This document shows positions 28,251 to 38,582 of a stretch of DNA of 64,000 bases, piece by piece (position 1 is the stretch's first letter; each line of letters starts with the position of its first letter). The stretch spans positions 5,731,001-5,795,000 of the forward strand of contig NZ_CP067396.1 of the NCBI RefSeq assembly GCF_023617245.1, in the 5' to 3' direction. The notes under the pieces were generated by a model. The model ran no database searches and was not told the origin of the DNA. It was given only the letters and a program-made list of their open reading frames with translations. This DNA comes from Lysobacter enzymogenes. GTDB taxonomy: Bacteria; Pseudomonadota; Gammaproteobacteria; Xanthomonadales; Xanthomonadaceae. A program made the position numbers and the translations under genes.

Positions 28251-29522
28251 TCAGTAAAGCGCGCCGCGCCGTACTTTCAAGCGGATGCGGTCGAGCGCCT
28301 GCGGCGCGCGCAGCGGGTCCGCGTCGAGGACGATGAAGTTCGCCTCGAAGCCTTCGGCGATGCGGCCGATCCGTCGCCGCGGGAACAGCAGCGACGGCGT
28401 GTACTCCACTGCGGCACGCCACAGCCGCCCCGGCGGCATCAGCCTCAGCGCGGACAGGTACTCGATCTCCGCGCGCACGGTCGCGTCGAAGCGGTCGCTG
28501 CCCAACGCCAGCGGCACGCCGGCGGCGAGCAGGCGGCGCAGGTTGTCGCTCTGCAGCGCGCGCACGCGTTCGAGTTTGCCGGCATCGTCGCCGGCGACCA
28601 GCTGCGCGGCGCCGGCGGTGGCGATCAGCGCGATCCCGCGCCGCGCGGCCAGGGCGATGGACGCATCGTCGAGGCGGTAATCGGCTTCGCCGCGGCCTTC
28701 CCAGATCTGATAGCCCGGCAGATGCCCGATCATGTCCACGCCGGCCTCGACCGCGACGCGGAAATCGGCGGCCGACTCGACGTGCGCGACCACGCGCAGG
28801 CCGTCGGCATGGGCGCGCTCGACCAGCGGCGCCAGCAACTCCGGACGCAAGCCGTTCATTCCGAAATAGCGCGCGTCGCCGCGGCGCTCGGGCCGTTCGC
28901 TGTGCACCAGCACGGCCTTGATCAGGTCCGGCCGCGCCGCGCGCACCCGCGGCCACTTGCGCTCGATGTCGTCGCGCGAGTCCATCACCAGGTAGTCGTG
29001 GTCGTGCACGTCTTCGACCGGACGCAGGCTGCCGTCGGGATCGCGCCGCGCCATCGCCAGCGGATGCCCGTCGGAACTGGAAATGCAGGCGCTGGCGTAG
29101 AGCACGTCCAGCGGCGCGTCCGCGCCGAGCGCCTGCTTCGCCTCGGCGGTGCCGCCCGGATCCCCGCACAGCATCGCCGCGTACTGCACGCCGCCTTCGA
29201 CATAGCGCTCGCGGAAGCGGCGCGCGCCCCAGGCGTTCTGCAGATTGTGATTGTGCGCCTCGGCCAGCGGCGGGGTGGCGTAGCCGCCGTCGAGATCGAC
29301 CACCCGGTCCACCCGCGCCGGCCGCGTGCGGGTCAGCGCGCCGTCGACCGAGTACCAGGTACCGGCGCGGAAACCCTCGCCGTCGAACCAGCGGCCGTCG
29401 CGGAACTCGATGGTGCGCGCGAGCCCGTCCGCCGGCGGCGTGGCGCGAGGATCGGCGGCCGCGCCCATCGCGGCGAAGAGCGCGCCGACGACGAGCCAGC
29501 GCAGGCGGAACGAATAAATCAC
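28251..29522 (-). CDS. Secreted amidohydrolase family protein
   Basis: A 423-residue amidohydrolase with a signal peptide (VIYSFRLRWLVVGALFAA). Metal-site motifs are EAHNHNL (HxH), VVAHVES, MIGHLPG and LGSDRFD, with a late FEANFIVLDADPLR typical of the superfamily's small beta domain. No carboxylated-Lys motif was spotted; the block IKAVLVHSE may replace it. The frame opens with a TTG at 29534, but GGAGAG lies 5-6 bases before the GTG at 29522, which is the better start. Substrate unknown. Same strand as the next amidohydrolase. Confidence 0.82.
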   Translation of the reverse strand: MIYSFRLRWLVVGALFAAMGAAADPRATPPADGLARTIEFRDGRWFDGEGFRAGTWYSVDGALTRTRPARVDRVVDLDGGYATPPLAEAHNHNLQNAWGARRFRERYVEGGVQYAAMLCGDPGGTAEAKQALGADAPLDVLYASACISSSDGHPLAMARRDPDGSLRPVEDVHDHDYLVMDSRDDIERKWPRVRAARPDLIKAVLVHSERPERRGDARYFGMNGLRPELLAPLVERAHADGLRVVAHVESAADFRVAVEAGVDMIGHLPGYQIWEGRGEADYRLDDASIALAARRGIALIATAGAAQLVAGDDAGKLERVRALQSDNLRRLLAAGVPLALGSDRFDATVRAEIEYLSALRLMPPGRLWRAAVEYTPSLLFPRRRIGRIAEGFEANFIVLDADPLRAPQALDRIRLKVRRGALY

Positions 29523-29582
29523 GGGACTCTCCAACGAAAACGAGTCCGTTGGATGCGGCCGCGCCGCGAAGGGTTGCGCGGC

Positions 29583-30515
29583 TCAGCCGACCGCGCGCAA
29601 CTCGAACGCCGCCGCCGGCTGCAGCGCGGGCAGCAGCCAGTGATCGGCCAGCAGGAACGCGAACAGCGCCATCAGGTAGACGATGGAGTAGTTGAACACC
29701 TTCATCGCGTACAGCTCGTCCGGCGGGTCCATCAGCTTCCAGGCGTAGTACAGGAACATCGCGCCGAGCACCAACGCGCCGCCGAGATAGAACAGCCCGC
29801 TCATGCCCGCCGCCCACGGCAACACCGTCACCGCGACCAGCAACACGGTGTAGAACAGGATCTGCCAGCGGGTGTATTGCACGCCGTGGGTGACCGGCAG
29901 CATCGGCACCATCGCGCGGGCGTAGTCGGCGCGGCGGAAGATCGCCAGCGCCCAGAAATGCGGCGGGGTCCAGACGAAGATGATCAGCACCAGCAGCAGC
30001 GCGTGCGCCCAGTCCCATTCGCCCTGCATGCCGGTGACCGCGGCCCAGCCCAGCAGCGGCGGCGCCGCGCCGGCGATGCCGCCGATGACGATGTTCTGCG
30101 GCGTGGCGCGCTTGAGGTAGACGGTGTAGACCACCGCGTAGCCGATCAGCGAGGCGAAGGTCAGCAACGCGGTGATCGCGTTGACCCACAGCACCAGGAT
30201 CGCCATCGACGCCGCAGCCAGCGACAGCGCGAACACCAGCGCCTGGCGCGGCGTGACCTGCCCGGCGACGATCGGTCGCCACGAGGTGCGCGCCATCTTG
30301 GCGTCGATGCGCGAATCCAGCAGTTGGTTGATCGCCGCCGCCGACGAGGCGGCCAGCCAGATGCCGAGGAAGCCCAGCACCGACTCGCGCAGCGGCGGCC
30401 AGCCCGGCACCGCCATGAACATGCCGACGATGGCGGTGAACACGATCAGCGCGACCACGCGCGGCTTGGTCAGGTCCCAGTACTGCTTGGCGGTGGGTCG
30501 CGGCGCGGCGCTCAT
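29583..30515 (-). CDS. ctaB: Protoheme IX farnesyltransferase (heme o synthase)
   Basis: Joins farnesyl diphosphate to heme b to make heme o, in the inner membrane. The 310-residue UbiA-family protein has about nine hydrophobic segments and the two Asp-rich regions: NQLLDSRIDAKMART at ~65-79 and a second with FRRADYARAMVPMLP. YWDLTKPRVVALIVFTAIVG at the start is typical of CyoE/CtaB. Its ATG overlaps the ctaA stop in TGATG, so the two are translationally coupled. It is the last gene of the oxidase assembly group. Confidence 0.96.
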   Translation of the reverse strand: MSAAPRPTAKQYWDLTKPRVVALIVFTAIVGMFMAVPGWPPLRESVLGFLGIWLAASSAAAINQLLDSRIDAKMARTSWRPIVAGQVTPRQALVFALSLAAASMAILVLWVNAITALLTFASLIGYAVVYTVYLKRATPQNIVIGGIAGAAPPLLGWAAVTGMQGEWDWAHALLLVLIIFVWTPPHFWALAIFRRADYARAMVPMLPVTHGVQYTRWQILFYTVLLVAVTVLPWAAGMSGLFYLGGALVLGAMFLYYAWKLMDPPDELYAMKVFNYSIVYLMALFAFLLADHWLLPALQPAAAFELRAVG

Positions 30516-31678
30516 CACGGCTCCGGCGTGCGCAGGCGCGCGAGCAGCGAGACCAGGGCGAACAGCAGCAGCGCGGCGCCGCCGTTGTGCGCCACCGCGA
30601 CCGCCAGCGGCAGGCCGAGTTTGACGTTGGCGATGCCCAGGCCGACCTGCAGCAGCAACAGCGCGCCCAGCAGCGTCGCCCAACCGCGCAGGCCCGGCGT
30701 GCGCAGCAACGCGACCGTCAGCGCCGCGAGGTAGACGAACACCACGCCGGCCATGATCCGGTGGGCGAGTTGGATCGCGATGCGCGCCTCGCCGTCGAGG
30801 ATGCCGCCTTCGTAGTCCACGCCGATGCCGCGCCACAACACGAAGGCCTCGCCGAAGTCGTGGCGCGGCCACCACTGGCCGACGCAGGTCGGGAAGTCGT
30901 TGCCGCAGGCCAGCGCCGCGTAGTTCGCGCTGGTCCAGCCGCCGAGCGCGATCTGCACGCCGAGCACGGCGATGCCCAGCGCGATCCAGCCGCGCAGGCG
31001 CGGCGCGTCGGCCAGGCGGATCGGTTGGTTGGTCGCGCGCCACGCGATCCACACCAGCAGCGAGAACGTCAGCAATCCGCCGAGCAGGTGCGCCATCACC
31101 ACGATGGGCTTCAGCAGCCAGGTCACCGTCCACATGCCGAGCAGGGCCTGGAAGATGATCACCGCCAGGGTGAGCGCCGAGACCCGCGACAGGTCGGTGT
31201 TGCTCCAGCGCGCGGCCGCGGCGATCAGGATCGCTTCGCCGACGATCGCCAGCGCCGACGCGGCGACGTGCTGGCCCTTCATGTACAGCGGAATGGCGAT
31301 GGCGACCAGTAGCGAGGCCAGCGCGATCTGCGCCATGCCCTTGCTGCGCCGGCGCGCCGACACCAGCGCCAGGGTCAGCACCAGCACGCCGAGCAGGCCG
31401 GCGATCATGCGATGGAACTGCTCGCGCCAGGCCTTGTGCACCTCGACCGGGCGGATCTGGGTGGCGACGTGGTCGACCGCGTCGTCGGCGTGCGAGGGCC
31501 ACGCGGCGCGGCCGTAGCAGGTCGGCCAGTCGGGACAGCTCAGGCCGGCGTTGGACAGGCGCACGAACGCGCCGAACACGATCACGCACAGGGCCAGCGC
31601 CACCGCCAGCCAGGCGATGCGGTGGAAATTCTTGTACAGGCCGGAACTGCTCAGGCCGGTGAGGCTGGATACGCTCAT
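30515..31678 (-). CDS. ctaA: COX15/CtaA family heme a synthase
   Basis: Oxidises the C8 methyl of heme o to the formyl of heme a, using electrons from the membrane. The 387-residue protein has eight hydrophobic segments in two similar halves. Heme-ligand type His residues occur in WREQFHRMIAGLLG, VVMAHLLGGLL, IQLAHRIMAG and AVAHNGGAALL, and the SNAGLSCPDWPTCYG loop and its second-half counterpart ACGNDFPTCVG carry the conserved Cys pairs. It is followed directly by ctaB (1-base overlap). Confidence 0.96.
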   Translation of the reverse strand: MSVSSLTGLSSSGLYKNFHRIAWLAVALALCVIVFGAFVRLSNAGLSCPDWPTCYGRAAWPSHADDAVDHVATQIRPVEVHKAWREQFHRMIAGLLGVLVLTLALVSARRRSKGMAQIALASLLVAIAIPLYMKGQHVAASALAIVGEAILIAAAARWSNTDLSRVSALTLAVIIFQALLGMWTVTWLLKPIVVMAHLLGGLLTFSLLVWIAWRATNQPIRLADAPRLRGWIALGIAVLGVQIALGGWTSANYAALACGNDFPTCVGQWWPRHDFGEAFVLWRGIGVDYEGGILDGEARIAIQLAHRIMAGVVFVYLAALTVALLRTPGLRGWATLLGALLLLQVGLGIANVKLGLPLAVAVAHNGGAALLLFALVSLLARLRTPEP

Positions 31679-31759
31679 TGCTTTGGCTTGGTCTCGCTTG
31701 CGGCGGCGTGCGCGGGACGGCGGCGCCGGGCGCCCGCCGCGGGCCGCGCCGGCCCGTCG

Positions 31760-32359
31760 TCACATCAGTTTCAGCAGCCGGCTCAGGTCGGTGCGCAGCC
31801 CGCCGGGTTGGAAGCCGGGAGCGTAGCGCAGAATCACGAAGCCGTTCGGGTCGACCACATAGACCGGGGTCCCGGCCGGGTCGTCCAGCCGCGGCAGGCG
31901 TTCGCGCAGTTGCGGCGCGGGGCCGAGCACGCGCAACGACGCCGGACGCGCGGCGCCGGCCGGCGGCTCGCCGAGCCACAGCAGGTCGACCTGGTCGGCG
32001 TCCTTGCCGAACAGCTGCCAGACCGTGTCCAGCTCGTGCGACAACGCGACGCACTCCTGCGCGCAATCCGGCTTGGGCGCGACCAGGATGCGCCAGACCC
32101 GGGCGCCCGGGTTCCACGGATAGGGCTTGCCGTCGATCAGGTTCGGCGCCAGCTCGCGCAGGTCCGGCTTGGGTTCGAGCAGCTCGCCGTGCTGGCGGTT
32201 GATCGCCGGGTGGCGGTCGGTGAAGCGCATGACCCCGGCCACCAGCATCGGCACGAAGAAGAACGCGGCGATCAGCAGCAGGGTCAGGCGGTTGCGGTTG
32301 CGCTGGGCGTCGGAGACGCGCGCGGCGGGCTCGCTCGCGGGAGGCAGGGGTTCGGTCAT
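31760..32359 (-). CDS. Cytochrome oxidase cluster membrane protein of unknown function
   Basis: A 199-residue protein with one N-terminal transmembrane segment (LTLLLIAAFFFVPMLVAGVM) and a periplasmic thioredoxin-like domain (ARVWRILVAPKPDCAQECVA, then PVYVVDPNGFVILRYAPGF near the C-terminus). The Cys-x3-Cys pair and the VVDPNG-RY pattern recall SCO/thioredoxin proteins, which deliver copper or handle thiols for the CuA site. The equivalent position in the Pseudomonas aa3 cluster is also held by a hypothetical gene. A role in oxidase assembly is inferred from position. Its ATG overlaps the SURF1 stop in ATGA. Confidence 0.8.
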   Translation of the reverse strand: MTEPLPPASEPAARVSDAQRNRNRLTLLLIAAFFFVPMLVAGVMRFTDRHPAINRQHGELLEPKPDLRELAPNLIDGKPYPWNPGARVWRILVAPKPDCAQECVALSHELDTVWQLFGKDADQVDLLWLGEPPAGAARPASLRVLGPAPQLRERLPRLDDPAGTPVYVVDPNGFVILRYAPGFQPGGLRTDLSRLLKLM

Positions 32360-33087
32360 CGGTCGGTTCCGCGGCGCGGACGCCGGAAAGTCAGGATCAA
32401 CGCAGTGGCCAGCACCGCCGCGGCGAGTGCGAACCATTGCAGGGAATAGCCGCGGTGCTTGTCCGGCGGCAAGGTGTTGCTGAGCAGTTCCAGGTCGCGC
32501 TCGTAGCCCAGCGTCAGGTCGGGGTCCAGGCGCAGCACGCGCGGCGCCAGCGGCGCCGACAGGCCGGTCGCGGCGGCGATCGCGCGGGTGTCCACGCGGG
32601 TCAGCAGCCAGCCTTCGCCGTCGCGGCCGAGGCCGGGGCCGAGCGCGATGCCGACCGACGGCGGCGCGCTGAGCAGGCCGCGCAGGGCCAGTTCGCCGTC
32701 CGGGCGCGGCACCGCCGGCAGCTTGCGCTCGCCGCCCAGCGGCAGCCAGCCCAGGTCGACCAACAGCGGCAGGCCGGCGCGCGGCACGAAGATCCGGTAG
32801 ACGCGCACGCCGGCGCGGCCGCCGCGCTGCTGGTTGTCGAGCAGCAGCGGCCCGCGTTCGTCGAAACGGCCCAGGCCCGCGGCCCAGTCGTAGTCGCGCG
32901 CGCGGTGCGGATCGTCGGCGACCGACAGCGGCTGCGGCACGCGCTCGCCGAGCACGCGCGCGGCGGCGTCGAGCATGGCCTGCTTCTCCACCGCGCGCCG
33001 CGCCTGCCACAGGCCGAGGTTGGCGAACAGCGCGATCGCCGCCAGCGCCAGCGTCCAACCCAGCAACAGGTTGCCGCGGCGGCTCAC
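32356..33087 (-). CDS. SURF1 family cytochrome oxidase assembly protein
   Basis: A 243-residue protein with transmembrane segments at both ends (LLLGWTLALAAIALFANLGL and SLQWFALAAAVLATALILTF) and a periplasmic middle, the SURF1 layout. The first helix ends in GLWQARR, a family hallmark; VDLGWLPLG, NQQRGGRAGVRVY and the terminal HRGYSLQWF are others. SURF1 helps insert heme a into subunit I. It starts with GTG at 33087. The divergent DUF2909 gene begins 66 bases away, so a promoter for both is likely between them. Confidence 0.93.
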   Translation of the reverse strand: MSRRGNLLLGWTLALAAIALFANLGLWQARRAVEKQAMLDAAARVLGERVPQPLSVADDPHRARDYDWAAGLGRFDERGPLLLDNQQRGGRAGVRVYRIFVPRAGLPLLVDLGWLPLGGERKLPAVPRPDGELALRGLLSAPPSVGIALGPGLGRDGEGWLLTRVDTRAIAAATGLSAPLAPRVLRLDPDLTLGYERDLELLSNTLPPDKHRGYSLQWFALAAAVLATALILTFRRPRRGTDR

Positions 33088-33153
33088 CCCAAGCTCCCGG
33101 CGTGCTGCGATAATCCCGCTTTCGCACCCACGCGCGCGCCGCACGAGGCTTCG

Positions 33154-33381
33154 ATGAGCCAAGAACTGAAAGTCCTGCTGGTGGTGGCGTTCCTGGCGGT
33201 CATCCTGTGGAACCTGGGAGCGGGCCTCTACTACATGCTGGTGGACAAGGGTCAGAGCAAACGCACGGTCAACGCCCTGACCCGCCGCATCGTGCTGTCC
33301 GTCGCACTGATCCTGATCGTGGCGGTGTCGATCTGGATGGGCTGGATCACGCCGCACGGCGTGGGTTCGAATCCGGGCTGA
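33154..33381 (+). CDS. Twin transmembrane protein (DUF2909)
   Basis: A 75-residue protein with two hydrophobic segments (VLLVVAFLAVILWNLGAGLY and LSVALILIVAVSIWMGWI) joined by a basic loop KGQSKRTVNALTRR. This is the DUF2909 'twin transmembrane' family, regularly found in cytochrome oxidase clusters between cox3 and SURF1 and presumed to help oxidase assembly. Here it lies in that exact slot but on the opposite strand, convergent with cox3 and divergent from SURF1. Confidence 0.88.
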   Translation: MSQELKVLLVVAFLAVILWNLGAGLYYMLVDKGQSKRTVNALTRRIVLSVALILIVAVSIWMGWITPHGVGSNPG

Positions 33382-33505
33382 TCCGGCCGGGCGCCGCGGC
33401 CGGCGTCCTGGAAACCGCTATTGTCGCCCGTTCGGGGCGCCGCCGCGATGCGGCGGCCGGTCGCTGCGTGCCCGGCCCCCTGCTGCAAGGCCCGGCGAAG
33501 CTGTT

Positions 33506-33588
33506 GTGGGAGGGCCTTCAGGCCCGATGCTCTTGTTTCAGTTCGCCGCGACTTGGGCGGAAAGCCTCGGGCCTGAAGGCCCTCCCAC
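33506..33588. repeat. GTGG-type REP inverted pair (family 2)
   Basis: GTGGGAGGGCCTTCAGGCCC at 33506 faces its reverse complement ending at 33588. It sits between the convergent DUF2909 and cox3 ends, where it could also limit read-through. Confidence 0.85.
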
Positions 33589-33673
33589 AAGAGCGGGCCG
33601 AAACCGCCCGAGCCCTGCAAAACGAAAGGCCGGCCACCGGGCCGGCCTTTCGCTGCGATGGCGTCGCCCGCGC

Positions 33674-34552
33674 TTACAGCACGTAGACGAACAGGAACAG
33701 GCCCAGCCACACCACGTCGACGAAGTGCCAGTACCAGGCCACCGCTTCGAACGCGAAGTGGTTGTCCTTGTCGAAGTGGCCCTTCAGGCAGCGGAACCAG
33801 ATCACCGCGAGCATGATCGTGCCCAGGGTCACGTGCGCGCCGTGGAAGCCGGTGAGCATGAAGAAGGTCGAGCCGTAGATGCCCGAGCCCAGGGTCAGGT
33901 TCAGTTCCTTGTAGGCGTGGATGTATTCCTCGGCCTGGAAGAACAGGAACACGCAGCCCAGCAGCACGGTCGCGCCGAGCCAGAACAGCAGCGACTTGCG
34001 GTGGCCGCTCTTGAGCGCGTGATGCGCGGCGGTGACGGTGCTGCCGGAGGTCAGCAGGATCAGGGTGTTGAGCAGCGGCAGGCCCCAGGCCGGGATGGTC
34101 TGGAAGTGGCCGCCGACGCCGGCCGGGCCCGAGCTCGGCCAGGCCGCGCTGAATTCCGGCCACAGCAGGCTGTTGGTCATCACGCCGTCGCCTTCGCCGC
34201 CCAGCCACGGCAGCGCGAGCTGGCGGGCGTAGAACAGCGCGCCGAAGAACGCGGCGAAGAACATCACCTCGGAGAAGATGAACCAGATCATCCCCATCCG
34301 GAACGAGACGTCGACCTGCTTGTTGTAGTTGCCGCGCACCGACTCCTTGACCACGTCGCCGAACCAGCCGAACAGCACCGCGATCATCATCGCCACGCCG
34401 ACGAAGAAGGTGGGCTTGCCCCAGCTGACTTCGTTGAGCCAGCTGGCCACGCCGATCATCAGGGTGAACAGCCCGATCGAACCGAGGAACGGCCAGCGGC
34501 TGCTATGCGGGACGTAGTAGATGTTGGCGTCTGGCGAGTGCGCTTGGCCCAT
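33674..34552 (-). CDS. cox3: Cytochrome c oxidase subunit III
   Basis: A 292-residue inner-membrane protein with seven hydrophobic segments, typical of aa3 oxidases. Signatures are HSPDANIYYVPHSSRWPFLG at the start, WFGDVVKESVRGNYNKQVD, FRMGMIWFIFSEVMFFAAFF, and FHGAHVTLGTIM near the C-terminus. Subunit III stabilises the CuB centre and supports proton uptake. It is downstream of ctaG by 35 bases in the ctaC-ctaD-ctaG-cox3 operon. Confidence 0.97.
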   Translation of the reverse strand: MGQAHSPDANIYYVPHSSRWPFLGSIGLFTLMIGVASWLNEVSWGKPTFFVGVAMMIAVLFGWFGDVVKESVRGNYNKQVDVSFRMGMIWFIFSEVMFFAAFFGALFYARQLALPWLGGEGDGVMTNSLLWPEFSAAWPSSGPAGVGGHFQTIPAWGLPLLNTLILLTSGSTVTAAHHALKSGHRKSLLFWLGATVLLGCVFLFFQAEEYIHAYKELNLTLGSGIYGSTFFMLTGFHGAHVTLGTIMLAVIWFRCLKGHFDKDNHFAFEAVAWYWHFVDVVWLGLFLFVYVL

Positions 34553-34587
34553 GGCGGCATTCCGTAGTCAGGTGGTGCGAAGCCAAC

Positions 34588-35223
34588 TCAAGGCGCGGCC
34601 AGCGGCGAGGACGGGGTCTTGGAGACCGCGCCTTGCTGCAGCCGTGCGGTGAGCACGTCGTTCTTGAAGAAAGTGTAGGACAGGGTGAGCGTCTCGACGC
34701 CTTCCGGGAGGTTCGGATCGACGATGAAGCGCACCGGCATCTCGCGCGACTCGCCGGCCTGCAGCGTTTGCGCGGTGAAGCAGAAGCATTCGGTCTTGTT
34801 GAAATAGCCCGACGCGCGCGCCGGCGCCACCGAAGGCGAGGCGCTGCCGACGATGGCCGCATCGCTGGTGTTGCGCGCGTAGTAGGTGGTTTCGTACTGC
34901 TCGCCCGGGCGCACCTTCATGCTGATCACGTGCGGGCGGAATTCCCACGGCAGCTTGGAATTGACGCTGCCGTCGAACTGCACGGTGACGATGCGGTCGC
35001 CGACCGCGCGGCCGCCGACGTCGGCTTCGGCGACGCCGCGCTCCAGGCGGATGCCGAACACCTTCTCGCAGGCGATGCGGTACAGCGGCACCAGGGCGAA
35101 GGTGAAGGCGAACGCGCCCAGGGCCACGCCGACCATGAGCTTGACCATCTTCGGCGAGGCCTGCCGGCGGGTCTCGGCGAGGTCCTGCGGCGGCGACTCG
35201 CGCGGGTCGCGGGCGGCGCTCAC
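34588..35223 (-). CDS. ctaG: Cytochrome c oxidase assembly protein CtaG (CuB insertion)
   Basis: A 211-residue COX11-type protein with one N-terminal membrane anchor (LMVGVALGAFAFTFALVPLY) and a periplasmic beta domain. The copper-binding motif CFCFTAQTL is at ~residues 150-158, after FNKTE; VPLYRIACEKVFGI is another hallmark. CtaG delivers copper to subunit I. It starts with GTG at 35223, and that codon overlaps the TGA of the small upstream gene in GTGA. Confidence 0.95.
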   Translation of the reverse strand: MSAARDPRESPPQDLAETRRQASPKMVKLMVGVALGAFAFTFALVPLYRIACEKVFGIRLERGVAEADVGGRAVGDRIVTVQFDGSVNSKLPWEFRPHVISMKVRPGEQYETTYYARNTSDAAIVGSASPSVAPARASGYFNKTECFCFTAQTLQAGESREMPVRFIVDPNLPEGVETLTLSYTFFKNDVLTARLQQGAVSKTPSSPLAAP

Positions 35224-35357
35224 TGGCCGGCTCCGAACACGCCGCTGAGGATGAACAACACGTACACCGCGACCGCGGCCGCGCCGAACCACAACGCGGT
35301 CCGCCGCGCGGCGGCGCGGCGCTGGGCGAGGTCCTGCGGTTCCTGGATCGGGGTCAT
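35220..35357 (-). CDS. Small single-pass membrane protein between ctaD and ctaG
   Basis: A 45-residue frame starting at the ATG at 35357: MTPIQEPQDLAQRRAAARRT, then a hydrophobic stretch ALWFGAAAVAVYVLFILSGV. Short positively charged N-terminus plus one membrane helix, coupled by the GTGA overlap to ctaG. Such short ORFs often sit between coxA and ctaG in gammaproteobacteria and are usually left unannotated. The coupling and the operon position support a real gene, possibly an oxidase assembly helper; no function is known. Confidence 0.78.
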   Translation of the reverse strand: MTPIQEPQDLAQRRAAARRTALWFGAAAVAVYVLFILSGVFGAGQ

Positions 35358-35417
35358 GTTCGGCCTCCCGTCGGTGCCGGCGCCGCGATCGTCAGACCGC
35401 AGCGCCGGATGCCGCGA

Positions 35418-37043
<1,626 letters not shown>

Positions 37044-37069
37044 GACCTACCTCTGAGAAATGCGGACGA

Positions 37070-38026
37070 TCAACCGGCGGTCGCGGCGCCCTTCGGGGCG
37101 GCGGCCGGGGCATCGGAACTGGCAGTGCCGGCAGGCTGGGCCTGGGCGGCGGCGGGAGCGGCGGGAGCGGGAGCGGCCGCGGGCGCTGCGGCCGGAGCCG
37201 GCGCCGGGGCGTTCTTGGCCTTCTGCTCGGCCAGCCACTGCTGGTACTCGGCCTTGGGCACCGCGCGCACGACGATCGGCATGAAGCCGTGGTCCTTGCC
37301 GCACAGCTCGGCGCACTGGCCGCGGTAGATGCCCGGCTCCTTGATGTCGGTCCAGGCCTCGTTGACGATGCCCGGGATCGCGTCCTGCTTCCAGCCCAGC
37401 GCCGGGACCCACCAGGCGTGGATGACGTCGTCGGCGGTGATCACGAAGCGGATCTTGGTGTCGGTCGGCAGCACCAGCACGTTGTCGACGTCGAGCAGGT
37501 AGTGCTCGTGGTCGGCGGCGGTGACGTGCTTGCCGCTCTGGCGCAGCTGGTCGCTCTTGCGGTCCAGGCGGCTGGTGATGGCCACGCCCTCGCCGAGGTA
37601 CTCGTACTTCCACAGCCACTGGATGCCGGTGATCTTCACCGTCATCGCCGAGTCGCGGGTGTCGTACATGTTGATCAGCTTGCTGGTGGCCGGGAACGCC
37701 ATCAGCACCAGCAGCGCCACCGGCACGACCGTCCAGACGATCTCCAGCTTGGTGCTGTGGACGAAGTCCTTGTCGGGCACGGCGCCCTTGGACTTGCGGA
37801 ACTTGAACATGGCCACGGCCATCGCGCCGAAGACCAGGATGCCGATCACCACGCAGATCCACAGCGCCAGCATGTGCGCGGAGTGGGCGTTCATCGACTG
37901 GGCGGTGACGCCCTTGCCCATATTCAATTGCCACGGCTTGGGATCGGCCGCCTGCGCGAACGCGAGGACCGGCAACGCCATTGCGGCGACGCCCGCTGCC
38001 CACTGCTTGAAACGACCGGCTTTCAT
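37070..38026 (-). CDS. ctaC: Cytochrome c oxidase subunit II
   Basis: A 318-residue subunit carrying the CuA centre that receives electrons from cytochrome c. A signal peptide (ending LPVLAFA) and two transmembrane segments (LALWICVVIGILVFGAMAVA and IVWTVVPVALLVLMAFP) are followed by a cupredoxin domain with the CuA motif CAELCGKDHGFM. There is no fused cytochrome c domain, so this is aa3 and not caa3. The last ~60 residues are an Ala/Pro-rich tail. It is the first gene of the oxidase operon; the 556-base region upstream should hold its promoter. Confidence 0.97.
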   Translation of the reverse strand: MKAGRFKQWAAGVAAMALPVLAFAQAADPKPWQLNMGKGVTAQSMNAHSAHMLALWICVVIGILVFGAMAVAMFKFRKSKGAVPDKDFVHSTKLEIVWTVVPVALLVLMAFPATSKLINMYDTRDSAMTVKITGIQWLWKYEYLGEGVAITSRLDRKSDQLRQSGKHVTAADHEHYLLDVDNVLVLPTDTKIRFVITADDVIHAWWVPALGWKQDAIPGIVNEAWTDIKEPGIYRGQCAELCGKDHGFMPIVVRAVPKAEYQQWLAEQKAKNAPAPAPAAAPAAAPAPAAPAAAQAQPAGTASSDAPAAAPKGAATAG

Positions 38027-38582
38027 CAGTTCGAGCCCCGAATAAATCAGTGTGGTGATCTAACGCGCGCTCCGCGGGCTGCCCCCGTCCCCGGCACCGG
38101 CGGCGCCCTGGAAGGGGCGCGCGGACCATGCGGGCACTGCGAGGTGGCTGGCGAGCCCTGCCGGGCCCATCACGCCGGATCGGCGCTACGGATAACCGAG
38201 AAATGGTAGCGGCGGCCCCGCCCTGCGGCAACCCGCCACTTGCCGCGTGCGCCGCGCCGCGAAAATCGCGCAGAGCCAGCGCCGGCGCGGGTTTGCATCG
38301 CGCAGGAGCGGCCGGGAGCGCGGCGCGGGCCTGCGTCGCAAACGTGACCGATGCAAGTTAGCGCATCGATTGCGGGTTGCACAGGCAAGTCCGCGGCGCC
38401 GCCGCAGGCCTTGCCGGAACGGCCGGTTCGCCTGTCCGCGCGAGCGCTCCGGGCCCGCGCGGGGGCCGGCCGCCCTACCCCGGCGGATGGTGTACGGGGC
38501 CTGCGATCCAGCCGAAAAAGGGCAGATTGCGGTCGAGAGAAAGCTCTAAAATGGCGGACTTCCCACCCCTGTCCCGGGTCCG
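38027..38582. other. Divergent intergenic region between ctaC and putA
   Basis: A 556-base region, very GC-rich, that must contain the ctaC and putA promoters. Short frames (for example 38128-38361 plus and 38170-38388 minus) have Arg/Ala-rich composition and no start-site or family support. No tRNA, REP arm or clear terminator was recognised. Confidence 0.5.

Noticed and set aside
26855..29522. The two amidohydrolases as a recent tandem duplication
   Set aside because: Their motifs and lengths differ and the carboxylated-Lys block is missing in one; they are distant members, not recent copies.
38128..38388. Short frames in the ctaC-putA gap
   Set aside because: They overlap one another on both strands, are Arg/Ala-rich, and have no ribosome-binding site or motif.
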